DNA of 64,000 nucleotides. Source: Deinococcus sp. YIM 134068 (GTDB lineage: Bacteria; Deinococcota; Deinococci; Deinococcales; Deinococcaceae). Below, piece after piece: positions 14,709-25,284 of this stretch. The notes beneath the pieces were generated by a model. That model saw only the letters and a list, made by a program, of their open reading frames with translations. It did not search any database and had not been told where the DNA came from. Position numbers and translations under genes: made by a program. The number at the start of each line of letters is the position of its first letter. Position 1 is the first letter of the stretch. The stretch lies in assembly GCF_036543075.1 (NCBI RefSeq), contig NZ_JAZHPF010000010.1:67660-131659 (forward strand), written 5' to 3'.

Positions 14709-15288
14709 CCCTGCCCGACGGTGCCTTCGAGCCGAACTCGCGCGAGGAATGGCGGGCGTGGCTCGAAAGCCATCACGACACTTCAACGGGCGTCTGGCTC
14801 GTCCTCCGCAAGAAGTCGGCGGGTCCCGTCAACCTCACCGGGGACGAGGCGGTGGAGGAGGCGCTGTGCTTCGGCTGGATCGACTCCAGGCCGCGCAAGC
14901 TCGACGGCGCACGCTCCATGCTGTATTTCGCCCCCCGCAAGCCCGGCAGCGGGTGGAGCGCGGTGAACAAGGTCCGCACCCTACGGATGGCGGCGGCGGG
15001 AAGGATGACACCAGCGGGTCAGGCGAAGATCGACGCGGCGAAGGCCGACGGCTCGTGGACCCTGCTCGACGCGGTGGATGCGCTGGAAGAACCGTCCGAT
15101 CTGGAGGCGGCGTGGAGGAGACGGGAGCGCGGGCGCGGTGGGACGCCTTCCCCCGCAGTGCGAAACGGGGCATCCTGGAGTGGATCGCGCAGGCGAAAAC
15201 TTCTGCCACCCGTGAGCGGCGGGTGCGCGAGACGGCCATCCTCGCCGCACGGGGAGAGCGGGCGAACCAGTGGCGCAGGCGTTCCTGA
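14705..15288 (+). pseudogene. YdeI/OmdA-family gene, frameshifted
   Basis: The start at GTG 14705 overlaps the preceding stop. The first frame encodes an intact YdeI-type beginning (DGAFEPNSREEWRAWL, ALCFGWIDSRPRKLD, YFAPRKPGSGWSAVNK) up to DLEAAW at about 15115. It then reads into a nonsense extension that overruns the next gene. The correct family ending (ARWDAFPRSAKRGILEWI, then TRERRVRETA) continues in another frame to TGA 15288. One extra base near 15114-15116 would restore a single frame of about 194 codons, so a one-base deletion or sequencing error is inferred. YdeI-like proteins are small soluble proteins linked to antimicrobial-peptide resistance, poorly characterised. Confidence 0.8.
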
Positions 15289-15357
15289 CAACGCCACTTC
15301 CTTAACGCCGCCTGAATCTGACGGGACGCCGCCGCCCGGCCCGATAGATTGGGCCAT

Positions 15358-16302
<945 letters not shown>

Positions 16303-16309
16303 GGAACGG

Positions 16310-16525
16310 TCAGGAGAAGGGGGAGGGGCCGCCAGTCGAGCGTGACCTCTCCCCTCTTCTTTCCTGCCCCTCCTCGTCGTTCATGCCTCCCAGCCCCTTG
16401 TTGACGGCGGCGGGCGTCTCGTCCTCCTCGTCGGGCAGGGCGTCCAGCATGGAGCGCACGTTGTCGTCGGCATCGTTCTCCCCGGTGGCGGCCACGGGGT
16501 CCTGCTTGCTCGCCGGGTAGCTCAC
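16310..16525 (-). CDS. Small acidic hypothetical protein
   Basis: A 71-residue frame from GTG 16525 (VSYPASKQDPVAATG), acidic and probably disordered (DDNVRSMLDALPDEEDE, then basic and polar residues). It is convergent with the aldo-keto reductase gene, with stops eight bases apart. No strong ribosome binding site is visible and the start is a guess; the frame is open 30 codons further upstream. Composition looks more like a protein than a shadow frame, but identity is unknown. Confidence 0.4.
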   Translation of the reverse strand: MSYPASKQDPVAATGENDADDNVRSMLDALPDEEDETPAAVNKGLGGMNDEEGQERRGERSRSTGGPSPFS

Positions 16526-16638
16526 GCCCCCAGGTGCTTTTGCAACTGAATGGGGCGGATTTTCGCCACGTCTTGCCCTCCCGCGCCGATGATGGGCCGC
16601 CCTGGCTCCCGCCACGTGCGACGGTCTTTTACGCCGGG

Positions 16639-18456
16639 TTAAATCTGAACCGGCTCCAGCAGCCCGTTCTCCAGCACGAAGCCCAGCGCCAGCGTCTGAT
16701 ACCCCGGCCCGTCGAAGAGGACCGTCACCTTGTCGCCCTCGTAGCGCATGACCTGACCCTCGCCGAAGGTGGCGTGGGCGACGCGGGTGCCGAGGGCGAA
16801 GGGCAGGTCGGCCCCGTCGCCCGCCGCCCGCACGTCTCCGGCAGCGCAGCGGTCGCAGGTGCCGCAGGGGGCGGGGTAGCCCTCCCCGAAGTAGTTGAGC
16901 AGATACTCGCGGCGGCAGCCCCCCGTCTCGGCGTAACCGCGCATCATCTCCAGCCGCGAGCGGTCGTAGGCCCGGCGGTGTTCCTGCGCCTGCGCCGCCT
17001 GCGCGACCGCCTCCGGCGCAGTCGTCCCATCGGTCGCCATCACCTCGCCGCTCGGCAGCACCTCCAGCGCCCCGACCTCCTCCAGACGGCTCACGGCGCT
17101 CAGCAGGCGGGTCTGCGAGAGGCCGGTCTCACCTTGCAACTCGGCGGGGTCCACCGGCCCCTCGTGGTCCTCCACCGCGCGCAGGACCTGTTCGACCTGA
17201 TCGGCGTCCAGCAGGGCACTCCCCGCGAAGAAGCGGCGCAACCGCAGGTCGCCCGGCGTGTAGAAGAGGGTGGCCCGCGCCCACCCGCCGTCGCGGCCCG
17301 CCCGCCCGATCTCCTGGTAGTAGGCGTCCACCGAGCCGGGCAGGTCGAGGTGATGCACGAAGCGCACGTTCGGCTTGTCGATGCCCATGCCGAAGGCGGT
17401 GGTCGCCACGATCACCTCCACCTCGTCCGCCATGAAGGCCGACTGCACCTCGTCGCGGGCCGCCGCCGTCATTCCGGCGTGGTAGGCCGCCGCGCGCACC
17501 CCACGCTCCGTGAGGTCCCACGCGCATTTCTCCGCTGCCTTGCGGGTCGCCGCGTAGACGATGCCCGGCCCCTCGGCCTCCACCACCGCCGCGACCAGAG
17601 CCGCGCACTTGGCCCCCGCGTCCGCGAAGACCTCCACCCCCAGCCGGATGTTCGGGCGGTCGAAGCCACGCACGAAGACCTGCGGGTCGCGCATCCCCAG
17701 CCGCTCCACGATCTCCGCGCGCACGGGCGGGGCGGCGGTCGCGGTCAGCGCGAGGACGGTCGGGTGCCCCAGCGCCTCCACCGCCGCCCCCAGCCGCAGG
17801 TACTCGGGCCGGAAGCTGTGCCCCCACTCCGAGACGCAGTGGGCCTCGTCCACCACGAACAGGGAGGGGGAGGCCTCCCGCAGCCGCGCCAGCGTTTCCT
17901 CGCTCGCCAGTTGCTCGGGCGCGAGGAAGAGGAACTCCACCTCGCCCTCCCCGAAGGCGCTCAGCACCTCCTCGCGCTCGGCGGGCTTCAATGTGGAATT
18001 GACCAGGGCCGCCTGACCGGGCGCACTCTCCTCCAGCGCCTCCACCTGATCCCGTTGCAGGGCGATCAGGGGCGAGACCACGACCGTCGGCCCGCCGAGC
18101 GACAGCGCCGCGACTTGATAGATGGCCGATTTGCCGCTGCCCGTCGGCATGATGGCGAGGGTATCCCGGCCCTTCAGCACCGACGCGATGGCCTCCTTCT
18201 GCGCGGGGTGAAGCTGGTCGTAGCCGAAGACTTCCTGAGCGATCTTCTGTGCCCGCCGCAGGTCTCTGGTCGGGCGGGGCGCGGGGGCGTCCAGGTTGGG
18301 GGCCGGGGGCGGCGCGGGTTCAGGGGCGGCCTTCGCCTCCGACGCGGATGACGCGGCGCGGCGCGGGGGCGTGACCGGCTCGGGGGTGACGGGTTCGGGT
18401 TCGTTCGGTTCGGTGGGGTTCGGCTCGGGGAGCTGCACCCGGATACGTTTGGGCAT
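16639..18456 (-). CDS. recQ: RecQ-family ATP-dependent DNA helicase, short form
   Basis: A 3'-5' DNA helicase of superfamily 2 acting in recombination and repair. It has 605 residues. An alternating P/E/T-rich leader (about 1-60) precedes the helicase core with Walker A MPTGSGKS, Walker B VVDEAHCVSEWGHSF and motif VI QEIGRAGRDG. The RecQ zinc-binding domain shows CRREYLLNYFG...CGTCDRC. No HRDC domain follows; instead about 50 residues (FALGTRVAHATFGEGQVM to the end) resemble the small barrel found at the C-terminus of UvrD-like helicases. The classical Deinococcus RecQ is larger, with multiple HRDC domains, so this is probably a second RecQ-type helicase. The start at ATG 18456 follows GAGAGGA. 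Confidence 0.88.
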   Translation of the reverse strand: MPKRIRVQLPEPNPTEPNEPEPVTPEPVTPPRRAASSASEAKAAPEPAPPPAPNLDAPAPRPTRDLRRAQKIAQEVFGYDQLHPAQKEAIASVLKGRDTLAIMPTGSGKSAIYQVAALSLGGPTVVVSPLIALQRDQVEALEESAPGQAALVNSTLKPAEREEVLSAFGEGEVEFLFLAPEQLASEETLARLREASPSLFVVDEAHCVSEWGHSFRPEYLRLGAAVEALGHPTVLALTATAAPPVRAEIVERLGMRDPQVFVRGFDRPNIRLGVEVFADAGAKCAALVAAVVEAEGPGIVYAATRKAAEKCAWDLTERGVRAAAYHAGMTAAARDEVQSAFMADEVEVIVATTAFGMGIDKPNVRFVHHLDLPGSVDAYYQEIGRAGRDGGWARATLFYTPGDLRLRRFFAGSALLDADQVEQVLRAVEDHEGPVDPAELQGETGLSQTRLLSAVSRLEEVGALEVLPSGEVMATDGTTAPEAVAQAAQAQEHRRAYDRSRLEMMRGYAETGGCRREYLLNYFGEGYPAPCGTCDRCAAGDVRAAGDGADLPFALGTRVAHATFGEGQVMRYEGDKVTVLFDGPGYQTLALGFVLENGLLEPVQI

Positions 18457-18770
18457 GGCGACGTTCCTCTCTTGCGCCGCCAAGATGAACCGCCCCGCCC
18501 GCCCCCGCCTGTGCCCTTGGCTACCCTCGCGCGGAGGGTGAAGTTTGTCGGAAGGGATGGGGGGAGAGGTCAGCTCCCAGCAGACAGCTTCCAGACACCA
18601 GCAGAAAGAGACTCCGGCCATGAGGAGACGGGGCGGGTTCTCCTTCCTGAAGGACTCGGAGAAGGGGGAAGCCGAGGAAGCACCGAACAGCGTTTGCCCT
18701 GGGCACGTCAGGGCAAAGGAGCCGGAGCCTCCCCGCCCCGTCTCCCTCCCCTCCTCCCCACCTCCCCGCC
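18457..18770. other. Intergenic region with heptamer tract and nested inverted repeats
   Basis: This 314-base gap between the beta-helix lipoprotein and recQ carries a CAGCTCC/CAGCTTC heptamer tract (about 18569-18604) and the nested inverted repeats listed separately. No gene was recognised. Confidence 0.6.
18624..18745. repeat. Nested inverted-repeat element
   Basis: Outer arms GGAGACGGGGCGGG (18624-18637) and CCCGCCCCGTCTCC (18732-18745) are perfectly complementary over 14 bases. Inside are TTTGCCCTG (18693-18701) with CAGGGCAAA (18709-18717), and TTCTCC with GGAGAA (about 18638-18656). The whole could fold as a branched structure of about 122 bases. No reading frame is evident in it. Confidence 0.7.
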
Positions 18771-20483
18771 TCAGTCGCTCGTGAGGTCGTTCGGCGTGTT
18801 GCCGCTCACGTCGCCGCCCGTGCGGGTGAAGGAGGCCCCGGCGCGGTTGCGGATGCCGCCGCCCGGCGCGGTGCTGCTGTTGCCCGTGACGCTGCCGCCC
18901 TCCAGGGTGAGGAAGGCCCCGTTGTAGATACCGCCGCCGCTCCCGTTCGTGGCCGTGTTGCCGCTGAGGGTGCCGCCGGAGAGGGTGAAGGTGCCGCCGG
19001 GGTTGGCCGTGGTGGGGGCGCTGATGTTCAGGCCCGCGCCTGTCCTGGCGGTGTTGCCGCTCACCTCGCCGCCCGTCATCGTGACGGTGCCGGAGGAGTA
19101 CACCCGCAGGCCGCCCCCGCGCTCGCCGCCGTCGTTGCCCCGGATGACGCCGCCGCTGATCGTGCTCACGCTACCGTTCCCCACCGTGATGCCGCCGCCC
19201 TCCTGCCCGGCGCTGTTGCCCTCCACCGTGCCGCCCGTCATCGTGAGGGTCGCGCCCGACACGTCGATGCCGCCCGCCGCGATCCCCGCCCGGTTGCCGC
19301 GCACGACCGCCGTGCCGCCGAGGGTCAAGGCCCCCTGCGCGTTGTGGACGCCGATGCCGCCGCCGTACTCGCTGGCCGTGTTCCCCTCGACCGTGCCGCC
19401 CGTGAGCTGGAGGGTGCCGCCGCCGCTGATGTTGAAGGCCCCGCCGGACAGGGCCGTGTTGCCCCGGAAGGTGCCGCCGCCGACCGTCAACCTGCCGAGG
19501 CTCAGCACCGCGCCCCCACCGCTGTCGGTCCCGCCGGTGACGCGGTTGCCCTCGAAGGAGCCGCCCTCGACCGTGACGGTGACGTTCGCGTTGGACAGGA
19601 AGAGGACCCCTCCGCCACGGGTGGCGGTGTTGTCCCTGAACGTGCCGCCCCGCAGGGTCGAGGTGCCGCTGCCCCCCAGCAGGGCCACGCCCCCGGCACA
19701 GCCCCCGCTCCCCCCCGCCGTGACGGGAGCGGTGCAGGCGTTGTCCTCGAACAACCCGTCCTGGACGGTCAGCGTGCCGGTGTTGCGAAGGACGCCGCCC
19801 GTGGAGTAGGCCGTGTTGCCCCGGAAGGTGCCGCTCTCGACCGTCAGCGTGCCCCGGTTGGCGATGGCCCCGCCGGACCCCGTGCTCTCGTTCTCCAGGT
19901 CGGGGGTGGGGATGAACGCCTCGTTGGCCGTCAGCGTGACGTTCCGCAGCGTGAGGTTGGCCCCGGCGTCGTTGTAGATGCCGCCACCGTTCATGGCCCG
20001 TCCGCCCGTCACGGTGGTCCCGTCCAGGGTCAGCTCGCCCCGGTTGATGACGATGCCGCCCCAGGTGGCCTGGGAGAGCGCCTGGCTGGTGGCCCGGCTG
20101 GCGGTGGCCGCGACCTCGATGGGTTGCCCCACCCCGCCCGTCAGGGTGCCGCCCTTCACGGTCACGGTCGCGCCGCCCGCCACCTCCAGCACGCGCCCGG
20201 TGCCGCCCGCGTCCAGTGTCACCCCGCCCGTGAGGAGCGTCACGTCCTTCCCCACCGTCAGGGCGCTGGTGAGCGCGACCGTCCCCTGCGCCGTGAAGCG
20301 GAGCGTGTCGCCGTCCTGCGCGGCGGCGAGGACTTCACGGAGGCTGCCCGGCCCGCTGTCGGCGAGACTGGAAACGGGCGTGCCCGCCGTGCCGCCTCCC
20401 CCACACCCGGCGAGCAGCAGGGCGAGCGACACGGCGCTCAGGGTCAGGGTGGGACGTGTGGTGGACGTGATGCGCTGGTTCAT
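18771..20483 (-). CDS. Secreted lipoprotein with right-handed beta-helix repeats
   Basis: A 570-residue exported protein. The signal peptide ends in a lipobox, LLLAGC (cysteine at about residue 27), so it should be lipid-anchored in the envelope. After GSLREVLAAAQDGDTLRF, a motif common at the start of surface beta-helix proteins, the rest is repeats of about 20-25 residues with GGxFxGNxA or GGxVxGN(S/T)A cores, like polymorphic outer membrane and pectate-lyase-like parallel beta-helices. No catalytic residues are obvious. Adhesion or surface coating is likely; this is inference. The start at ATG 20483 gives a normal signal peptide. Monocistronic as far as seen. Confidence 0.82.
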   Translation of the reverse strand: MNQRITSTTRPTLTLSAVSLALLLAGCGGGGTAGTPVSSLADSGPGSLREVLAAAQDGDTLRFTAQGTVALTSALTVGKDVTLLTGGVTLDAGGTGRVLEVAGGATVTVKGGTLTGGVGQPIEVAATASRATSQALSQATWGGIVINRGELTLDGTTVTGGRAMNGGGIYNDAGANLTLRNVTLTANEAFIPTPDLENESTGSGGAIANRGTLTVESGTFRGNTAYSTGGVLRNTGTLTVQDGLFEDNACTAPVTAGGSGGCAGGVALLGGSGTSTLRGGTFRDNTATRGGGVLFLSNANVTVTVEGGSFEGNRVTGGTDSGGGAVLSLGRLTVGGGTFRGNTALSGGAFNISGGGTLQLTGGTVEGNTASEYGGGIGVHNAQGALTLGGTAVVRGNRAGIAAGGIDVSGATLTMTGGTVEGNSAGQEGGGITVGNGSVSTISGGVIRGNDGGERGGGLRVYSSGTVTMTGGEVSGNTARTGAGLNISAPTTANPGGTFTLSGGTLSGNTATNGSGGGIYNGAFLTLEGGSVTGNSSTAPGGGIRNRAGASFTRTGGDVSGNTPNDLTSD

Positions 20484-20676
20484 GGTGGCTCCCCTTTGCC
20501 CCCGCGCCGTACAGGGGCCGGAGGTGAGGGCAGTGTGGAAGGGGCCGCATGACCGCCCCGTGACCGGAACTCCCTCCCCACCGGACCTACGCCGGATGGC
20601 CTACCCCCCGCCTCCCCGCTTCCTCACGCCCGCCCCGCCTGCTACCGTGGGGCCAACACCGGAAGGAGGTGCTGCT

Positions 20677-20802
20677 ATGACCAACCAGATCATGAACGTC
20701 AGCCTGACCGCGACCCACCGAGGAATCCTCGTCCCCGCCCCCAGGAGTGACCGTGCAGCACCAGCCTTGCCCGCAGGACCATCCGCACCAAGTCCCATGT
20801 AA
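20677..20802 (+). CDS. Small ORF with a strong ribosome binding site
   Basis: A 41-residue frame, MTNQIMNVSLTATHRGILV followed by a proline/alanine-rich end. It is preceded by GGAAGGAGGT ending six bases before ATG 20677, one of the best Shine-Dalgarno sites in the window. It lies 12 bases before the RIO-kinase gene and could be its leader peptide or a separate small protein. No homologue is known to me. Codon choice in the second half resembles spacer DNA, so only the start region is well supported. Confidence 0.45.
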   Translation: MTNQIMNVSLTATHRGILVPAPRSDRAAPALPAGPSAPSPM

Positions 20803-20814
20803 CACACCGCCGGG

Positions 20815-21702
<888 letters not shown>

Positions 21703-21704
21703 GA

Positions 21705-21769
21705 GCGGTCAGCTCTCAGCTTTCAGCCGTCAGCGGGGGCACGCCTCGGCTGAAAGCTGACGGCTGATC
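21705..21769. repeat. Heptamer tract with inverted copy
   Basis: The block of TCAGCTTTCAGCCGTCAGC type (about 21717-21735) is followed 12 bases later by GGCTGAAAGCTGACGGCTGA (21748-21767). The two can pair into a long, imperfect hairpin. It may act as the terminator of the RIO-kinase gene. Confidence 0.65.
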
Positions 21770-21785
21770 GCTTTAAGCTCTGCCC

Positions 21786-22367
21786 ATGTCCGAGGTCAAC
21801 ATCTCCACGGTGAACGGCACGCCGGACGAGGAACGGGTACGGTCGGCCCTGCTGGACCTGATGCGCCAACACGACCTGAGCCGCTGGACCTGGGCAACGG
21901 ACGTGCGGATAGACCGGGACCTTCCCGCTCTGGGGCAATGCTCACGGGAGGATGGAAGGCATGTCGTCCGCCTACGTTCTGCTAAACAGCCTGCGAACGT
22001 TGAAGGCAGTGCGCCTCCCCGGATCAACTGGCATGGGTTGCTTACCGTCTACGTCCATGAGCAACTTCACGCCTACCTCGACCTGAAAGACGACCAAGTA
22101 CAGCAGGCTGTGGAGGAGTTACGCCACCTCTACCCGAGCGTTCCCGGCGGCGGCGAGGAGGGAGCGCGCAGCGAGTTCAGCACCTACCTGCACCTGATTC
22201 TCTGCACGCTGGAATTGGAGGGCGTCTCGTCCCTCATCGGTGAGGCAACCTACCGTGAGATCAAGGCTGAACCGAGGTTCTATCGCTTCATCTACCGCAC
22301 CGTCCTGCGGGATACGGACGCTCTGCGTGACCTGATTCGCCGACACGGGTTGAACCTCAGCGCGTAG
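21786..22367 (+). CDS. Hypothetical protein with an HExxH-type motif
   Basis: A 193-residue soluble protein starting at ATG 21786, six bases after a TAAGCT box (leaderless pattern). It contains VYVHEQLHAYLDL at about residues 85-97, matching the HExxH zinc-metallopeptidase core with downstream acidic residues (ELRHLYPSV, and EFSTYLHLILCTLELEG) that could provide a third ligand. The N-terminal half has no recognised domain. Metallopeptidase activity is inferred from the motif alone. The gene is followed within ten bases by the VOC-family gene. Confidence 0.65.
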   Translation: MSEVNISTVNGTPDEERVRSALLDLMRQHDLSRWTWATDVRIDRDLPALGQCSREDGRHVVRLRSAKQPANVEGSAPPRINWHGLLTVYVHEQLHAYLDLKDDQVQQAVEELRHLYPSVPGGGEEGARSEFSTYLHLILCTLELEGVSSLIGEATYREIKAEPRFYRFIYRTVLRDTDALRDLIRRHGLNLSA

Positions 22368-22376
22368 GCTCTCCCC

Positions 22377-22760
22377 ATGCGCGCCCTCGAGACCTGCCTG
22401 TACGTGGACGATCTGGAGGCCGCCGAGGCGTTCTACTCGGGCGTGCTTGGGCTGACGCTCTCCGGCAAGGTGGCCGGGCGGCATCTCTTCTACCGGCTGG
22501 ACGACTCCATGCTCCTGATCTTCGACCCGGCGCTGAGCGGGCAGCCGGGCGACGTGCCGCCTCACGCGGGCAAGCCGGGCGGCCACGCCTGCCTCGCCAT
22601 CGGTCGTCAGGAGACAGACGCCTGGCAGACGCGACTGGAGGGGCACGGCCTGACCGTCACCCGTTACGCCTGGGGCAGCCGGGGCGAGAGCCTGTACTTC
22701 ACGGACCCGGCGGGCAACGTGCTGGAATTGGCACCGCCGAGCATCTGGGGGCTGGAATGA
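22377..22760 (+). CDS. VOC-superfamily (glyoxalase/bleomycin-resistance-like) protein
   Basis: A 127-residue single vicinal-oxygen-chelate unit, with two beta-alpha-beta-beta-beta modules. The first, ETCLYVDDLEAAEAFYSGVLGL, is the canonical opening. A metal-ligand candidate histidine is in KPGGHACLAI, and glutamates are in GESLYFTDPAGNVLELA. These fit a dioxygenase, glyoxalase or resistance protein, and the substrate cannot be chosen. It starts at ATG 22377 after a TAGGCT box. Its stop overlaps the next start by four bases. Confidence 0.88.
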   Translation: MRALETCLYVDDLEAAEAFYSGVLGLTLSGKVAGRHLFYRLDDSMLLIFDPALSGQPGDVPPHAGKPGGHACLAIGRQETDAWQTRLEGHGLTVTRYAWGSRGESLYFTDPAGNVLELAPPSIWGLE

Positions 22761-23002
22761 GCGAGGAGTTTGAGTTTATTACGGCACGCGACCCGGAAAG
22801 CGACTCGATGAATCTGGAGGTCTACCGGCCCGCCTTTCATCAGTTGCTGAATATTCGGGAGACGGCGGACGGCGAGTACATCGTGCAGGACTGGTCCGGT
22901 CCAGAGGGCGCGACGTTCACCGCTCAGGAAACCGCGTTGATCGTCGCCCACGCCCTGCGCTTCGCTGGCCTCCGCGTTCGTAAACCGGACGGGCTACCCT
23001 GA
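22757..23002 (+). CDS. Hypothetical protein, translationally coupled
   Basis: An 81-residue acidic protein (MSEEFEFITARDPESDSMN) whose ATG overlaps the stop of the VOC gene, so the two are coexpressed. The middle has aromatic and acidic residues (YIVQDWSGPEGATFTAQE), followed by an amphipathic helix (TALIVAHALRFAGLRV). No known family is recognised. Overlap and codon pattern support a real gene. Confidence 0.7.
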   Translation: MSEEFEFITARDPESDSMNLEVYRPAFHQLLNIRETADGEYIVQDWSGPEGATFTAQETALIVAHALRFAGLRVRKPDGLP

Positions 23003-23006
23003 CCCT

Positions 23007-23094
23007 ATGCCCCGCCCCCTGAAGTTCCTCCTTGCCCTCTTCCCCTTCCTGCTCGCGTCAAGCGCGGCCAAACGCCGCAAGCCGGAGACGCCGC

Positions 23095-23105
<11 letters not shown>
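23007..23105 (+). CDS. Small single-span or secreted peptide
   Basis: A 32-residue frame beginning MPRPLKFLLALFPFLLASSA and ending in a basic tail. It has a basic start and one hydrophobic helix, like a signal peptide or membrane peptide. A TACCCT box lies about six bases before the ATG, as in leaderless genes here. Its end overlaps the start of the CitE-like gene by 11 bases. Function unknown. Confidence 0.4.
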
Positions 23106-24305
<1,200 letters not shown>

Positions 24306-25247
24306 ATGCCCGCCCCCGACCCTCCCCACATCCTCGTCGTCGGCGGCGCGAACGTAGACATCAAGGCCCGCACCCTCTCCCCCATCGTCCTTGCGACAAG
24401 CAACCCCGGCACGACCACGCAGAGGCCGGGCGGCGTGGCCCGCAACGTGGCCGAGAATCTGGCCCGTCTCGGCGTAAGCACGCGGCTCATCACGGCGATT
24501 GGGCGCGATGCCCTCGGCGAACTGCTGCTGAGCGAGACGGCGACGGCGGGCGTGGATGTTCGGGCCGTTCTCCAGGTGGACGCCCCGACGGGCACCTACA
24601 CGGCGGTTCTCGACAGCCGGGGTGAACTCCTCGTGGCCGTGGCGGCGATGGACGTGCTCGACACCCTGACCCCCTCTGCGTTGGACGAACGCCTGAACCT
24701 TATGCACGGCGCAGCTTGGGTCGTGGCGGACGGGAACCTGAGCGCCGAGACGCTGACCCACCTGCTCCTGCGGGCGCGGGAGGCGGGCGTCCCCGTTGCC
24801 TTCGAGCCGGTGAGTGTGCCGAAGGCCGCGCGCCTCCTTCCGGCCCTCGCGGCGGGCATGGTGCCGAACACGGTCACGCCGAACGTGGCGGAACTGAGCG
24901 CCCTCGTAGGCCGGGACGTGCCGAATACACCGGGTGCCCTGCGCGAGGCGGCGGACGAGCTTCACGCCCTCGGCATCCACACCGTCTGGATTCGCCGGGG
25001 TGCGCGCGGCAGCCTCCTGTCCACCCCCGAGGAAGCGCACGAACTCCCCGCCCAGCCCGCCCGCGTCGCCGATGTGACGGGCGCGGGGGACGCCATGCTC
25101 GCCGCCTACCTCGCCGCCCTCCTCGCCGGGCACTCTCCGAGAGAAGCCGCCCGCCACGGCCACGCCGCCGCCGCCCTGACAGTGGAGAGCGAGTACGCCG
25201 TCTCCCCTACCCTGAGTCCCGCCGCGCTCCGCTCACGCCTCGGTTGA
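24306..25247 (+). CDS. psuK: PfkB-family pseudouridine kinase
   Basis: A 313-residue sugar kinase of the ribokinase/PfkB family that phosphorylates pseudouridine to pseudouridine 5'-phosphate. N-terminal VVGGANVDIKA, then PGGVARNVAENLARLG (about residues 38-53), and C-terminal DVTGAGDAMLAAYLAALL with the catalytic aspartate, mark the fold. The assignment to pseudouridine rests on the adjacent psuG, 37 bases downstream on the same strand, a pairing typical of pseudouridine salvage. The start at ATG 24306 is the first codon with the conserved beginning. Cytoplasmic. Confidence 0.88.
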   Translation: MPAPDPPHILVVGGANVDIKARTLSPIVLATSNPGTTTQRPGGVARNVAENLARLGVSTRLITAIGRDALGELLLSETATAGVDVRAVLQVDAPTGTYTAVLDSRGELLVAVAAMDVLDTLTPSALDERLNLMHGAAWVVADGNLSAETLTHLLLRAREAGVPVAFEPVSVPKAARLLPALAAGMVPNTVTPNVAELSALVGRDVPNTPGALREAADELHALGIHTVWIRRGARGSLLSTPEEAHELPAQPARVADVTGAGDAMLAAYLAALLAGHSPREAARHGHAAAALTVESEYAVSPTLSPAALRSRLG

Positions 25248-25284
25248 CAGCCGTCCTCCCCCATCTTCCCGAAGGAGTTCCCCC

